Origin: Aggregatimonas sangjinii
GTDB lineage: Bacteria; Bacteroidota; Bacteroidia; Flavobacteriales; Flavobacteriaceae
Assembly (NCBI RefSeq): GCF_005943945.1
Contig: NZ_CP040710.1
Coordinates: 2,773,501-2,837,500 of the forward strand
Length of the DNA: 64,000 nt
Direction: 5' to 3'
The translations under genes were made by a program, and so were the position numbers. Below the pieces are notes generated by a model that saw only the letters and a program-made list of their open reading frames with translations, was not told the DNA's origin and did not search any database. Shown here piece by piece: positions 1 to 9,222 of the stretch (position 1 is its first letter; every line of letters starts with the position of its first letter).

Positions 1-447
1 ATTTACGAACTAAATATTACGAATAAGGAAATCGCCTCAAAAATGTTCGTTCGCAGAAAACCTAGAAACGCCAATGTTTACCCTACAGAAGTGGCTTACC
101 GTATCGACTACCGTGAAAAAAACGGAAAGTGGTACTATGGGTATAGCAACGTACTGCTAGAGTTCAAAATAAATTGGGACAAGAGACTTTTCAATTCGGT
201 TTATAGCATGACCTGTGAAATGGCGGTCACTGATTGGGAAAAGAACCTTAGCGGAAAATTACCGAAGTCAAAGGAAAGAATGAAATCATCTATAATCTTA
301 AGCGACGAAGCGGTAGGCTTTGCAGATCCCAATTTTTGGGGCGAATATAATATTATAGAACCCGAGAAATCGATTGAGTCGGCAATTCGTAAGATTCAAA
401 GGCAACTGAGGAGAGCTAGAGAAGACGGAGGTACTTCAACCCCGTAA
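1..447 (+). CDS. C-terminal part of a CarboxypepD_reg-like protein (5' end outside window)
   Basis: The frame is open to the first base of the window, so the visible 148 codons are the 3' end of a longer gene; the ATG at 43 is only an internal methionine. The tail contains FWGEYNIIEPEKSIESAIRK, which resembles the C-terminus of the Bacteroidota carboxypeptidase-like regulatory domain proteins (an N-terminal beta-sandwich plus a long uncharacterised region). That assignment is from memory of the family, and the diagnostic N-terminal domain is not visible. A strong terminator follows 18 bases after the stop. Confidence 0.6.
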   Translation: MYELNITNKEIASKMFVRRKPRNANVYPTEVAYRIDYREKNGKWYYGYSNVLLEFKINWDKRLFNSVYSMTCEMAVTDWEKNLSGKLPKSKERMKSSIILSDEAVGFADPNFWGEYNIIEPEKSIESAIRKIQRQLRRAREDGGTSTP

Positions 448-464
448 AGAAATCGTTTGCTCTC

Positions 465-505
465 AAAAAAAAACCGCCACATATAAAAATATGTGGCGGT
501 TTTTT
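465..505. terminator. Bidirectional intrinsic terminator
   Basis: Perfect 11-bp stem (474-484 with 489-499) around an AAAA loop, with an A-run before it and a T-run after it. It can therefore stop transcription from the plus-strand gene ending at 447 and from the minus-strand fasciclin gene ending at 522. Confidence 0.9.
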
Positions 506-521
506 AATTCTTCAATGCTAT

Positions 522-1037
522 TTACATTGGCATTACAACGGTATCGATTGCATGAATGACACCATTACTAGCGGGTACATCGGCCATTACTACTGTAGAA
601 CGACCGCCTTTGGCATCCGTTAAAATAACCTTCTCGCCTTCTAGCGATAATAGGATTACCCCACCTTGCACTGTTTCGATTGCGAATGAACCATTGCTTC
701 CTTTTATGGCCTCTATAACGGCTGCAGCGTCATATTTCCCGGCTACAACGTGGTACGTTAAAACACCGATGAGCGCTTTTTCACTTGCCGGCTCCAAAAG
801 ATTTGATACCGTACCATCGGGTAGTTTGGCAAAAGCATCATTTGTTGGGGCAAAAACGGTAAATGGCCCTTCAGAACTCAATGTTCCGACCAAATCAGCT
901 GACTTAACAGCAGTTACAAGCGTACTAAAATTTTCATTTCCTGCGGCGACCCCTACAATGTTCTCGGTCTGTGCGAAAGATGTTGTACCGACAAATAATA
1001 ATAGTGCGGCACCCAATGCAATTTTCATGTTTTTCAT
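522..1037 (-). CDS. Secreted fasciclin (FAS1) domain protein
   Basis: 171-residue product. Residues 1-21 form a Sec signal peptide ending SFAQ. The rest is one FAS1 domain with the H1 motif TVFAPTNDAFAKLP and the H2 motif VIHAIDTVVMP at the very C-terminus. FAS1 domains are extracellular or periplasmic adhesion modules, and single-domain forms are common in Bacteroidota. The start at 1037 is chosen because it places the signal peptide at the N-terminus; the frame extends 18 codons further upstream but those are not signal-like. The partner or ligand is unknown. Convergent with the gene ending at 447 through a shared terminator. Confidence 0.9.
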   Translation of the reverse strand: MKNMKIALGAALLLFVGTTSFAQTENIVGVAAGNENFSTLVTAVKSADLVGTLSSEGPFTVFAPTNDAFAKLPDGTVSNLLEPASEKALIGVLTYHVVAGKYDAAAVIEAIKGSNGSFAIETVQGGVILLSLEGEKVILTDAKGGRSTVVMADVPASNGVIHAIDTVVMPM

Positions 1038-1058
1038 AATGTGTTTTTTAATTCGATT

Positions 1059-1066
1059 CAAATGTA
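1059..1066 (-). promoter_or_regulatory. Putative -7 box of the fasciclin gene
   Basis: On the minus strand this reads TACATTTG, an exact TAnnTTTG Bacteroidota -7 element, about 22 bases upstream of the ATG at 1037. No convincing TTTG lies 19-20 bases upstream, so the call rests on one box only. Confidence 0.4.
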
Positions 1067-1279
1067 CTTGGAAACGAAGCACACGGTTCATAAATTTTGT
1101 TTAATTTTTTGTTCAAAAAGTTAAACATTTCAAAAAAGAAAGGAAAGCGGTAGCTCCCCGATTTCATACATTGGGGTTTATTGCGGTCTGCAGTGCCAAG
1201 TTCCTAAGTGGTTTTTGTGGACTGGGGATATATACCCGTGCTTGTGGACCTCTGGAATAATTTGTAAAAAAGAAAGGAT

Positions 1280-3493
1280 TTAATGCGCTACCTCGCTGGT
1301 GAACTTCAACCTGTATAACCGTAGTTCCTCATCTTCGTAGTCCCCGTCGAATTCAGCCGAAGCCACCTCAATATCGTCGCTTTCCGCTTCGATAAAATAA
1401 TCGTGTAATTCTTCCTGCTGCTCTTCATCGAAGAGTTCGTCTATCCAATAGGCGATATTCAATTTGGTGCCGCTGAAAACGATTTGTTCCATTTCCTTAA
1501 TCAATTCGGGCAACTCGAGCCCCTTCGCCGAGGCAATATCATCCAGTGGTAGCTTTCGATCAACGTTTTGGATGATATATAATTTTAAACCGGAATTCGC
1601 ACCGGTGGTCTTCACCACAAGATCCTCCGGACGAATAATCTCGTTTTCTTCAACATAGTCCGCAATAAATGTCACGAAGGGCTTACCGTACTTTCTCGCC
1701 TTGCCTTCACCTACCCCGTGAATATTCTGTAATTCCTCCATGGAAATAGGATACTTTAACGCCATATCCTCCAAGGAGGGATCTTGAAAAACAACATACG
1801 GAGGAACGCTTAGCTTATCGGCCTGTTTTTTTCGGAGGTCTTTCAACTGTTTCAACAACTTTTCGTCACTAACGCCACCACTTCGGGAAGCACTGACGAT
1901 GGCATCGTTCTCCGCCGCACCGTACACATGGTCTTTCGTCATCATAAACGAATGGGGCTGTTTCAGAAAAGCCTTCCCTTTATCGGTAACATGCAATACG
2001 CCATACTGTTCTATTTCCTTATTCAACAGTCCGGCGACCAAGGTCTGTCGGATCAAGGCCATCCAATACCCCTTGTCTTTGTCCGCACCGATTCCGAATA
2101 CTTTCTTTTCATTGGTCTTATACGAAGACAACATTGCATTTACCTTACCCATCAATGTCTTTACGACCTCTTTCGATTTGAATTTTTCGCTGGTTTCCTG
2201 TATGACCCTTATCAGTTTCACCACGTCATCTTGGGCTTCCACTTTTTCTTTAGGGTTTCGCACATTATCGTCCATATCGGCTCCGGCACCGTTCACATCA
2301 TCGAAGACTTCACCGAAATAATGTAAAATGAATTTTCTTCTTGATATCGACGTTTCGGCATAAGCAACCACTTCCTGTAAGAGCGCGTTTCCGATTTCCT
2401 GCTCGGCCACAGGCTTACCGGACATGAATTTTTCAAGTTTTTCAATATCCTTGTACGAATAAAAGGCCAAACAATGGCCCTCGCCCCCGTCGCGTCCTGC
2501 CCTGCCCGTTTCCTGATAGTAACTTTCGATACTCTTGGGAATGTCGTGGTGTATTACGAATCGTACGTCAGGTTTATCGATACCCATTCCAAAGGCAATG
2601 GTCGCCACGACCACATCAACATCCTGCATCAAAAACATATCCTGATACCGGGAACGCGTTTTCGCGTCAAAACCGGCGTGATAGGGAACCGCACTAACAC
2701 CGTTCACTTGAAGTACTTGAGCAAGCTCTTGAACCCTTTTTCGACTAAGACAATAGATAATTCCCGATTTGCCTGCATTTTTCTTCACAAACCGAATGAT
2801 ATCCGTATCTACGTCAACCGTTTTGGGACGTACTTCATAAAACAGATTAGGCCTATTGAAAGATTCTTTGAACAGTTTGGCATCCGGAATCCCCAAATTC
2901 TTCACAATGTCTTCCTGAACTTTAGGCGTAGCCGTTGCGGTAAGAGCGATTATCGGGATATCTTTTCCCAAACGGTCGACGATCGACCTTAAATTGCGGT
3001 ATTCCGGTCTAAAATCATGGCCCCATTCAGAGATGCAATGTGCCTCATCAACGGCCATGAAGGATAATTTTACCGATTGCAGAAATTCAACATACTCTGG
3101 TTTGGTGAGTGATTCGGGCGCCACGTAGAGCAATTTGGTTACTCCCGATACAATGTCTTCCTTCACCGTTTTGACCTCGGTTTTCGTCAAGGAAGAGTTC
3201 AATACATGGGCTATACCGTGTTCCGAGGAGATACCACGAATGGCATCGACCTGATTTTTCATAAGCGCTATAAGTGGTGAAACGATAATCGCGGTACCTT
3301 CCTGCATTAATGCAGGTAACTGGTAGCAAAGCGATTTGCCACCGCCAGTGGGCATAATCACAAAAGCGTTCTTCTGGTCTAAAATATGCTGTACAACTTC
3401 TTCTTGAAGCCCTTTAAAGGACGAGAATCCAAAGAATTTTTTCAGTTGTGCATGTAAATCGGTCTGCTTCGAAACAGTACTATCATTTGTCAT
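1280..3493 (-). CDS. recQ: ATP-dependent DNA helicase RecQ
   Basis: 737-residue superfamily 2 helicase that unwinds DNA 3'-5' in recombination and fork repair. Walker A MPTGGGKS is at 47-54, the DEAH box at 149-152, motif III LTATATP near 184-190 and motif VI QETGRAGRDG at 327-336. An RQC-like region follows, then an HRDC domain at about 545-615 and an acidic tail. In the zinc-binding subdomain, SRRKFILHYFGE is followed by DMDD rather than the usual cysteines, so the four zinc-ligand cysteines appear to be absent. I believe this is common in Bacteroidota RecQ. Monocistronic and divergent from kdsD. Confidence 0.97.
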   Translation of the reverse strand: MTNDSTVSKQTDLHAQLKKFFGFSSFKGLQEEVVQHILDQKNAFVIMPTGGGKSLCYQLPALMQEGTAIIVSPLIALMKNQVDAIRGISSEHGIAHVLNSSLTKTEVKTVKEDIVSGVTKLLYVAPESLTKPEYVEFLQSVKLSFMAVDEAHCISEWGHDFRPEYRNLRSIVDRLGKDIPIIALTATATPKVQEDIVKNLGIPDAKLFKESFNRPNLFYEVRPKTVDVDTDIIRFVKKNAGKSGIIYCLSRKRVQELAQVLQVNGVSAVPYHAGFDAKTRSRYQDMFLMQDVDVVVATIAFGMGIDKPDVRFVIHHDIPKSIESYYQETGRAGRDGGEGHCLAFYSYKDIEKLEKFMSGKPVAEQEIGNALLQEVVAYAETSISRRKFILHYFGEVFDDVNGAGADMDDNVRNPKEKVEAQDDVVKLIRVIQETSEKFKSKEVVKTLMGKVNAMLSSYKTNEKKVFGIGADKDKGYWMALIRQTLVAGLLNKEIEQYGVLHVTDKGKAFLKQPHSFMMTKDHVYGAAENDAIVSASRSGGVSDEKLLKQLKDLRKKQADKLSVPPYVVFQDPSLEDMALKYPISMEELQNIHGVGEGKARKYGKPFVTFIADYVEENEIIRPEDLVVKTTGANSGLKLYIIQNVDRKLPLDDIASAKGLELPELIKEMEQIVFSGTKLNIAYWIDELFDEEQQEELHDYFIEAESDDIEVASAEFDGDYEDEELRLYRLKFTSEVAH

Positions 3494-3596
3494 TTGAAAA
3501 CTTAATCTGATCGGGGGTTTAAACTTTGTTTATCGCGATAGGCATTTTTGTCATTTTAAGCGGAATTCGTCGCGAATCAAATTCTATCGATATAAA

Positions 3597-3626
3597 ATTG
3601 CGATAAGCTAAGAATGTGTAATTTTG
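3597..3626 (+). promoter_or_regulatory. Bacteroidota-type promoter for kdsD-tatC operon
   Basis: ATTG ends at 3600 and TAATTTTG lies at 3619-3626, an 18-base spacer. This matches the TTTG-N19-TAnnTTTG consensus closely. Transcription would start around 3633, giving a leader of about 50 bases before the TTG start at 3684. Confidence 0.65.
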
Positions 3627-3683
3627 TATTCCTAAATATAACGCTTTCTTTTAGGAAAGTCCTCTTAAAATTTCACTAAAACG

Positions 3684-4649
3684 TTGGATAGCACCAAACC
3701 GATACTCGACATAGCGAAGAAAACGATAGGAATGCAACGTGATGCCATAGGTCATCTGGTTTCCTTGCTAGATACCGATTTTGAAGGGGCGGTCGAAAGC
3801 ATTCTACGGTCAAAAGGACGTGTAATCGTTACTGGTATCGGCAAAAGCGCCATAATCGCCTCGAAAATTACCGCAACATTGAATTCCACCGGAACTCCGG
3901 CCATTTTCATGCATGCCGGCGATGCCATTCACGGAGACCTGGGCACGATTCAGGAAGATGACGTGGTCGTGTGCATCTCGAAAAGTGGAAGTACGCCAGA
4001 AATAAAGATGTTGGTTCCCTTGATCAAAAGAGGGAAAAACACTCTTATCAGTATGACCGGTAATCCGGCATCCTTTTTGGGGCAACAGGGCGATTTTATT
4101 CTGAATACCCATGTCGAAAAAGAAGCCTGCCCGAATAATCTTGCCCCTACAACGAGTACCACGGCACAATTGGTCATGGGCGACGCCCTGGCCTTAACAC
4201 TATTGCAGTTGAAGGGATTCGACCGTGCCGATTTCGCAAAATACCACCCGGGCGGAGCCTTGGGCAAACGATTGTATTTGAGGGTAGCCGATATCGTTAC
4301 GACCAATCAAAAACCACAGGTAGATATCGATGCCGACATTAAGAAAGTAATTGTTGAGATTTCAGAAAAAATGCTTGGAGTAACGGCTGTGTTGCAAGAT
4401 GATAAAATTGTTGGCGTGGTCACCGACGGCGATATACGAAGAATGCTGAATAAATACGATTCCATCAATGGTTTAAGGGCGAAGGACATCATGACCTCCA
4501 ATCCTCAGACCATTGGCGCTGATGTACTTGCCATCGAGGCGTTGGAACTGATGCAAAATAGAAGTATTTCACAACTTTTGGCAGTAGAGGGAGAGCGTTA
4601 CCAAGGTGTTGTGCATTTGCACAATCTAATCAATGAGGGCATATTGTAA
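3684..4649 (+). CDS. kdsD: D-arabinose-5-phosphate isomerase, KpsF/GutQ family
   Basis: 321 residues. Converts ribulose-5-phosphate to arabinose-5-phosphate, the first step to Kdo for LPS. An N-terminal SIS sugar-isomerase domain (about 35-170) carries TGIGKSAIIASKI and ISKSGSTPEI, and two CBS domains (about 205-321) follow. The start is TTG at 3684; an in-frame stop at 3666-3668 and no ATG between rule out a longer form. The stop overlaps the tatC start by one base (TAATG), and lptB lies in the same run, consistent with envelope biogenesis. Confidence 0.95.
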   Translation: MDSTKPILDIAKKTIGMQRDAIGHLVSLLDTDFEGAVESILRSKGRVIVTGIGKSAIIASKITATLNSTGTPAIFMHAGDAIHGDLGTIQEDDVVVCISKSGSTPEIKMLVPLIKRGKNTLISMTGNPASFLGQQGDFILNTHVEKEACPNNLAPTTSTTAQLVMGDALALTLLQLKGFDRADFAKYHPGGALGKRLYLRVADIVTTNQKPQVDIDADIKKVIVEISEKMLGVTAVLQDDKIVGVVTDGDIRRMLNKYDSINGLRAKDIMTSNPQTIGADVLAIEALELMQNRSISQLLAVEGERYQGVVHLHNLINEGIL

Positions 4650-5488
4650 TGGCAAAAGCGAAGGTGAACCCCAATGAAATGTCATTTTTAGACCATCTCG
4701 AGGAATTGAGATGGCATTTGATCCGCTCAACAATCGCGGTTGTCGTCATAGGGAGTGTTGCCTTCCTGATGAAAAAGTTCATTTTCGATACGGTACTCCT
4801 GGGGCCTTCACAAATGAATTTCCCAACCTACCGTATGTTTTGCGATATTGCTACGGCACTTGGTTTCGATTCTGCTTTTTGTGCCGAAAAACTGCCGTTT
4901 ACGATACAAAGTAGACAAATGTCGGCCCAATTTTCGGCGCATATATGGACATCTATCTGGGCAGGTGTCATAGTAGGTTTCCCCTATATTCTCTACGAAT
5001 TATGGAAATTCATTAGCCCGGGACTGCACGATAACGAACGTAAAAATTCGAGGGGATTTATTCTAATCGCATCATTTTTGTTCTTTTTGGGCGTTTTGTT
5101 CGGCTACTATGTGGTCGCACCGCTTTCCATCAACTTTTTGGGCACTTATCAGGTCAGTGAACTCGTATTGAACGAATTTGACCTAGACTCGTACATAGGC
5201 ACCATTAAAGCCGCAGTATTGGCGTGCGGAATTTTGTTCGAACTCCCGATAATCATTTACTTCCTGACCAAAGTGGGCTTGGTAACACCTGAAATCATGA
5301 AGAAATACCGCAAAATCGCATTGGTCGTCGTATTGATCCTTTCCGCAGTCATAACGCCTCCTGATGTGGCGAGTCAGATAATCGTTTCGATTCCTGTATT
5401 GATCCTATATCAAGTGAGCATTTATATTTCAAAAATCGTTTTGAAAAGAGAAGCAAAAAGAGCTAGAAAAAATGTCAGACCAAGTTAA
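4649..5488 (+). CDS. tatC: Sec-independent (twin-arginine) protein translocase TatC
   Basis: 279-residue inner-membrane protein with about six transmembrane helices. The N-terminal hallmark FLDHLEELRWHLIRS (13-27) forms part of the signal-peptide binding surface. TatC recognises twin-arginine signals and recruits TatA for export of folded proteins; no tatA is in this window. An insertion between the first helix and the conserved periplasmic part (residues about 50-80, with two cysteines) is seen. ATG overlaps the kdsD stop and the 3' end overlaps the next gene by 17 bases, so this is a translationally coupled operon. Confidence 0.96.
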   Translation: MAKAKVNPNEMSFLDHLEELRWHLIRSTIAVVVIGSVAFLMKKFIFDTVLLGPSQMNFPTYRMFCDIATALGFDSAFCAEKLPFTIQSRQMSAQFSAHIWTSIWAGVIVGFPYILYELWKFISPGLHDNERKNSRGFILIASFLFFLGVLFGYYVVAPLSINFLGTYQVSELVLNEFDLDSYIGTIKAAVLACGILFELPIIIYFLTKVGLVTPEIMKKYRKIALVVVLILSAVITPPDVASQIIVSIPVLILYQVSIYISKIVLKREAKRARKNVRPS

Positions 5489-5822
5489 AGAGTTCAATGC
5501 CTACCGTGAAAAAATGAACGGCAAGTTGTTGGGAGACAACAACAAAATCATTAAACGGATTTTTAATCTAGACACCAATGCCTACGCTGCAGGCGCCTTG
5601 GACGTAAAGACAAAGGAGCTTTTAGGATTGGTCGCCTCAGCCGTTTTGCGTTGCGATGATTGCGTAAAATACCATTTGGAAACCGTCTATAAAGAAGGTG
5701 CTTCGAAAGAGGAGGTCATGGAGACATTGGGCATCGCCACCCTCGTTGGTGGAACAATCGTCGTACCGCACCTACGGCGCGCTTACGAATTTTGGGAAGC
5801 CTTGGAAAACCAAGAAGGTTAA
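5472..5822 (+). CDS. Carboxymuconolactone decarboxylase (AhpD-like) family protein
   Basis: 116 residues, CMD fold. The signature RCDDCVKYH gives a CxxC pair at C61/C64 followed by His68, the arrangement of AhpD-type thiol peroxidase or reductase proteins rather than of true decarboxylases. A redox role is therefore likely, but the substrate is unknown. It starts inside the last codons of tatC, so it is translated from the same message. Its pairing with tatC and lptB is probably a co-transcription habit rather than proof of an envelope function. Confidence 0.88.
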   Translation: MSDQVKEFNAYREKMNGKLLGDNNKIIKRIFNLDTNAYAAGALDVKTKELLGLVASAVLRCDDCVKYHLETVYKEGASKEEVMETLGIATLVGGTIVVPHLRRAYEFWEALENQEG

Positions 5823-5948
5823 AAAAAGGGTAATTCTTTTCCTGTAAAAAGGATATGCTTTAGATTTGAGAAAACTGGTTAGCAAGTTTTAGCCGCGTTT
5901 AGCCCAAAAAACAGTGGTTGGTAACGTATAAAAAACCAAAAACGAATA

Positions 5949-5972
5949 AGCCTGCTAGCCGGCGGACGGGCT
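5949..5972. repeat. GC-rich imperfect palindrome (REP-like)
   Basis: A 24-base imperfect palindrome, GC-rich in an AT-rich gap, with arms around a central GCCGGC. It lies in the 209-base interval before lptB. Similar short GC-rich palindromes lie at 10467-10481, 14639-14651 and 47275-47294. The rest of the interval ends in three tandem TTTGAA units just before the lptB start. Confidence 0.4.
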
Positions 5973-6031
5973 TCTAAACTTGTAGACCTTTATTTGTATT
6001 TGGCATTTGTGTTTGAATTTGAATTTGAAGA

Positions 6032-6772
6032 ATGAAGCTCAGAGCAGAAAACATCATGAAAACCTATGGCGGACGCAAGGTCGTTCGCGGTATTTCCTTG
6101 GAAGTCAACCAAGGGGAAATCATCGGATTGCTCGGGCCCAATGGCGCGGGAAAGACCACTTCGTTTTACATGATCGTGGGCTTGGTAAAGCCAAATGGTG
6201 GCAAGATTTTCTTGGATGACATGGAGATTACAAAATTTCCCATGTACAAAAGGGCACAGAACGGAATCGGATACTTGGCACAGGAAGCCTCCGTTTTTCG
6301 GAAATTGAGTATTGAGCAAAATATTTTAAGCGTGCTCCAACTTACCAAACTAAGCAAAAAGGAGCAACATATGAAGATGGAGTCTTTGATCGAGGAATTC
6401 GGTCTGGGCCACATCAGAAAAAACCGTGGCGACCTATTGTCCGGTGGCGAACGTCGTAGAACCGAAATCGCGCGGGCCTTAGCAACCGATCCCAAATTTA
6501 TTTTGCTGGACGAGCCATTCGCCGGTGTCGATCCCGTTGCTGTTGAGGACATTCAACGTATTGTTGCACAGCTTAAAAATAAGAATATCGGTATTCTCAT
6601 CACCGACCACAACGTACAGGAAACCTTGGCGATAACCGAACGTTCCTACTTAATGTTCGAAGGTGGCATTTTAAAATCGGGGCATCCTGAGGATTTGGCC
6701 GCCGATGAAATGGTGCGCAAAGTCTATCTGGGCCAAAACTTTGAACTTCGCAGGAAAAAGTTGGATTTTTAA
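6032..6772 (+). CDS. lptB: LPS export ABC transporter ATPase LptB
   Basis: 246 residues. Cytoplasmic ATPase that powers LptFG extraction of LPS from the inner membrane. Walker [10 protein letters not shown] (35-43), ABC signature LLSGGERRR (about 136), Walker B and D-loop [11 protein letters not shown] and a switch histidine in TDHNVQETL. The signature and the FAGVDP form are typical of LptB rather than of amino-acid transporters. A gap of 209 bases separates it from the CMD gene, so it may have its own promoter. Confidence 0.95.
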   Translation: MKLRAENIMKTYGGRKVVRGISLEVNQGEIIGLLGPNGAGKTTSFYMIVGLVKPNGGKIFLDDMEITKFPMYKRAQNGIGYLAQEASVFRKLSIEQNILSVLQLTKLSKKEQHMKMESLIEEFGLGHIRKNRGDLLSGGERRRTEIARALATDPKFILLDEPFAGVDPVAVEDIQRIVAQLKNKNIGILITDHNVQETLAITERSYLMFEGGILKSGHPEDLAADEMVRKVYLGQNFELRRKKLDF

Positions 6773-6853
6773 TACCTTAATCAAGCCCGAAAGACCCACT
6801 TTACAATTGGTAAGAAGTACCTATCCGTTTTAAATCCCGATTTTCAATTAAAA

Positions 6854-7660
6854 CTATTTGATAGCGAAAGTAAGCGTAGCCCAGTTCGATTCGTAATCGA
6901 TATCCGCTTCATCACTCTGCGTCATGTGTATGGTCGCTAGGTACCATTGACCGGCAGTTTCAGGTTGTATCGTGCATATTCCTTGAGCATCGGTTTTCGT
7001 TGAATTTTCATTTTCGTGGGCATCTACCCCCGGAATGATCGTGCTGTAATGCACCGTTTGGTCGGATAAGGGTTTCCCATCTCGAAGCAATCGAAATGAA
7101 ATGGCATCGCCCGGTTTGGCATCGAACGGATTCGACAAGGGAACGAATTCTATCGGATAGCCCATTTCCAATTGGTAATGATCGGTACGTTTTCCCTCGA
7201 TTTGTAATACCGATTTTACATGCTTGGAATATTTTTCGTTGGCGCCAGAGGTACTACTACCGTCTTTCTTCCTTTCGGCCAACACCTGATCCAAACCTTC
7301 ATGTTCTAAGTATTCGTTAAACTTTTCGGCGGTCATTTTCAAGTTTCTAGGCAAAGTGGAGATTCCGGCAACATAGGTTCCCGCATCTCCGGTCTTGAAT
7401 TTTAAAAATGTAGCATTGTCCTTATCGTAAAAATCCCCGTCCACTGGTTTAAAAGTATATTCCGGGCCCACTATTTTAGGATCGATAATTCTGTCCCTTG
7501 AAATGCTATTCTCACTTTTATCGAATGTTCCGTTGAACAAATGCAGCTCCGCCGGCATATTGGCCGCTAAAAAATGGGAATCGGCCTTTAAAAAAAGCTC
7601 GTGGGAGCTAAAGACCACTAAACAGCCGGTCAAGAGAATTGTTCGCAATATAGATTTCAT
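6854..7660 (-). CDS. Exported DUF4198 domain protein
   Basis: 268 residues with an N-terminal signal peptide (hydrophobic stretch about 5-20). The remainder matches the DUF4198 layout: an N-terminal beta domain beginning SHELFLKADSHFL and a C-terminal Ig-like domain with DAQGICTIQPETAGQWYLA, as in NikM/CbtJ-like periplasmic proteins linked to metal uptake. The metal-related role is inferred from the family only; there is no transporter next to it. It has its own promoter (7691-7722) and is transcribed convergently to lptB. Confidence 0.85.
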   Translation of the reverse strand: MKSILRTILLTGCLVVFSSHELFLKADSHFLAANMPAELHLFNGTFDKSENSISRDRIIDPKIVGPEYTFKPVDGDFYDKDNATFLKFKTGDAGTYVAGISTLPRNLKMTAEKFNEYLEHEGLDQVLAERKKDGSSTSGANEKYSKHVKSVLQIEGKRTDHYQLEMGYPIEFVPLSNPFDAKPGDAISFRLLRDGKPLSDQTVHYSTIIPGVDAHENENSTKTDAQGICTIQPETAGQWYLATIHMTQSDEADIDYESNWATLTFAIK

Positions 7661-7690
7661 AAGTGTATGTTATTTTAGAATACCTACGCA

Positions 7691-7722
7691 CAAAAATAGA
7701 TACGGTTTTAAAATGGCGCAAA
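7691..7722 (-). promoter_or_regulatory. Bacteroidota-type promoter for the DUF4198 gene
   Basis: On the minus strand TTTG is followed after 20 bases by TATTTTTG (7691-7698), an exact TAnnTTTG box. The predicted start site lies around 7685, about 25 bases upstream of the ATG at 7660. Confidence 0.65.
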
Positions 7723-7816
7723 TACTATTCATGAATTGTTCTTTAGAAAACCGCGGAGATCAAAATTCGAGGTCATCCGGTGTAATTCTCCAAAAGCCAA
7801 CAGACTTCTCAGCATA

Positions 7817-8347
7817 TCACTGCCTTCTGGGCAGTCCGAAATCAAAGCCGCCGTGTATCAAGCGTTTGATCGTGGCGATTTGTCCGCAGTGCCACATGGT
7901 GTGCTTGATGTTCCAGGAAACCGCGTCTAGTTTTGTTATGGCAACGGGATGTTTTTGTTTTATCGGTTGTTCTACTTTGCTCTCCAAATCCTTAAGCGTT
8001 AGGGCGGAAACATTCTGAATAACCTTATGTTGCATAAAATGCAATTGTTCCCTTAAGACCGCTCCGTCATTATGACCTACTTGTTTCGCCGGAACGCTTT
8101 CATAACCATAGCGCTGATTATGGGTTTTCAAGTCGATTTTTTGGGTGATTTCTTCATCAAATCCACTCACTACCAAAATCGAATGGTAGTATTCGCTGAT
8201 GATCAGGTGTCCGATTTGCCAACTAATGTTCGAGGCAAGTGTATTCGGTGTATCGTCCCAATTTTCGATAGGAACGGAATCGATCAGCTTATTCGTCCAT
8301 ATATGGGCGTCTTTGGTCTGTTTTAGCAAAAGCGCTGTCAAGGTCAT
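7817..8347 (-). CDS. DinB family protein
   Basis: 176 residues, four-helix DinB/YfiT-like fold. Conserved histidines sit in WQIGHLIISEYYH, LREQLHFM and the C-terminal WNIKHTMWHCGQIATIKR, the usual metal-binding triad of the superfamily. DinB proteins are putative metal-dependent transferases or hydrolases, often thiol-related, and this one has no assigned reaction. The ATG at 8347 overlaps the pssA stop (ATGA), so it is translationally coupled to pssA; the frame continues upstream inside pssA but that part is not DinB-like. Confidence 0.85.
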   Translation of the reverse strand: MTLTALLLKQTKDAHIWTNKLIDSVPIENWDDTPNTLASNISWQIGHLIISEYYHSILVVSGFDEEITQKIDLKTHNQRYGYESVPAKQVGHNDGAVLREQLHFMQHKVIQNVSALTLKDLESKVEQPIKQKHPVAITKLDAVSWNIKHTMWHCGQIATIKRLIHGGFDFGLPRRQ

Positions 8348-9096
8348 TTCGAAAAGGCATTGGCGATTACCGAACTCAGAATGTAGCACAAAATAATCAG
8401 TGGTACCGCCAAAAATTTTAAGGTAACGAGAAATATTATACTTAAGACAATAAAACCATAACGTAGGGCGTTGTCCTGCATACTCCAATTTTTGAATTTC
8501 AAGGCGAACAGTGCGATCTTGGCATTCAAGAGAAAGGCACTTAAAAGCGTAAGGCCTATCAAAAACCATTGGTTGAGGATGATTTCGTTGAGCAGTTCGC
8601 TGTGCTGATATTGTAGAATCAACGGTAAGGAAAGAATCAGCAACGCATTGGCTGGTGTCGGCAACCCGATAAACGAAGTCGTTTGGTTCTCATCTATATT
8701 GAACTTCGCCAAGCGATAGGCCGATGCCATAGTAATTAGAAAACCAACAAAGGGCAATGGGGCCAATTTCATACCCGTCCACATGATGGCATCGGTCATT
8801 TCATTCTGAAAATCCAGATTCCACCCTCCGGACATCGACATCCCTAAAAGTTGAAACATGACGATTCCCGGCACCAATCCGCTGGTAATCATATCGGCAA
8901 GCGAATCGAGTTGTAAACCTAATTCGCTCTTTACATCGAGCAGTCGGGCTGCCATACCATCGAAGAAATCGAAAACGATTCCCAGAAAAACGAATAGGGC
9001 GGCCAGTTCCATCTGATTTAACACGGCAAAAACGGCTGCCACACAGCCACTAAAGACATTGAGTAACGTTATACCATTGGGAATATGCTTTTTCAT
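8344..9096 (-). CDS. pssA: CDP-diacylglycerol-serine O-phosphatidyltransferase
   Basis: 250 residues. Makes phosphatidylserine from CDP-diacylglycerol and serine, the route to phosphatidylethanolamine. The complete CDP-alcohol phosphotransferase motif DG-x2-AR-x8-G-x3-D-x3-D is present (D46 G47, A50 R51, G60, D64, D68) with D43 upstream. About six to eight hydrophobic helices follow. The start at 9096 (MKKHIPNG) matches family N-termini. Divergent from the Lnb-like gene with a gap of about 125 bases. Confidence 0.93.
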   Translation of the reverse strand: MKKHIPNGITLLNVFSGCVAAVFAVLNQMELAALFVFLGIVFDFFDGMAARLLDVKSELGLQLDSLADMITSGLVPGIVMFQLLGMSMSGGWNLDFQNEMTDAIMWTGMKLAPLPFVGFLITMASAYRLAKFNIDENQTTSFIGLPTPANALLILSLPLILQYQHSELLNEIILNQWFLIGLTLLSAFLLNAKIALFALKFKNWSMQDNALRYGFIVLSIIFLVTLKFLAVPLIILCYILSSVIANAFSK

Positions 9097-9222
9097 TGGT
9101 CGGTCTTTCAGTAACACGAAGTGCTTTCGGTAAAAATAATAAACTAGAAAGTACCGTTGGCAACACAGCATCAAATAATATTTATTCGCATATTTGTTCC
9201 TCAGCACTCAACTTGCATAGTA

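Noticed and set aside
556-1104. Long open frame opposite the fasciclin gene
   Set aside because: It is the antisense shadow of a well-supported FAS1 gene and has no recognisable domain.
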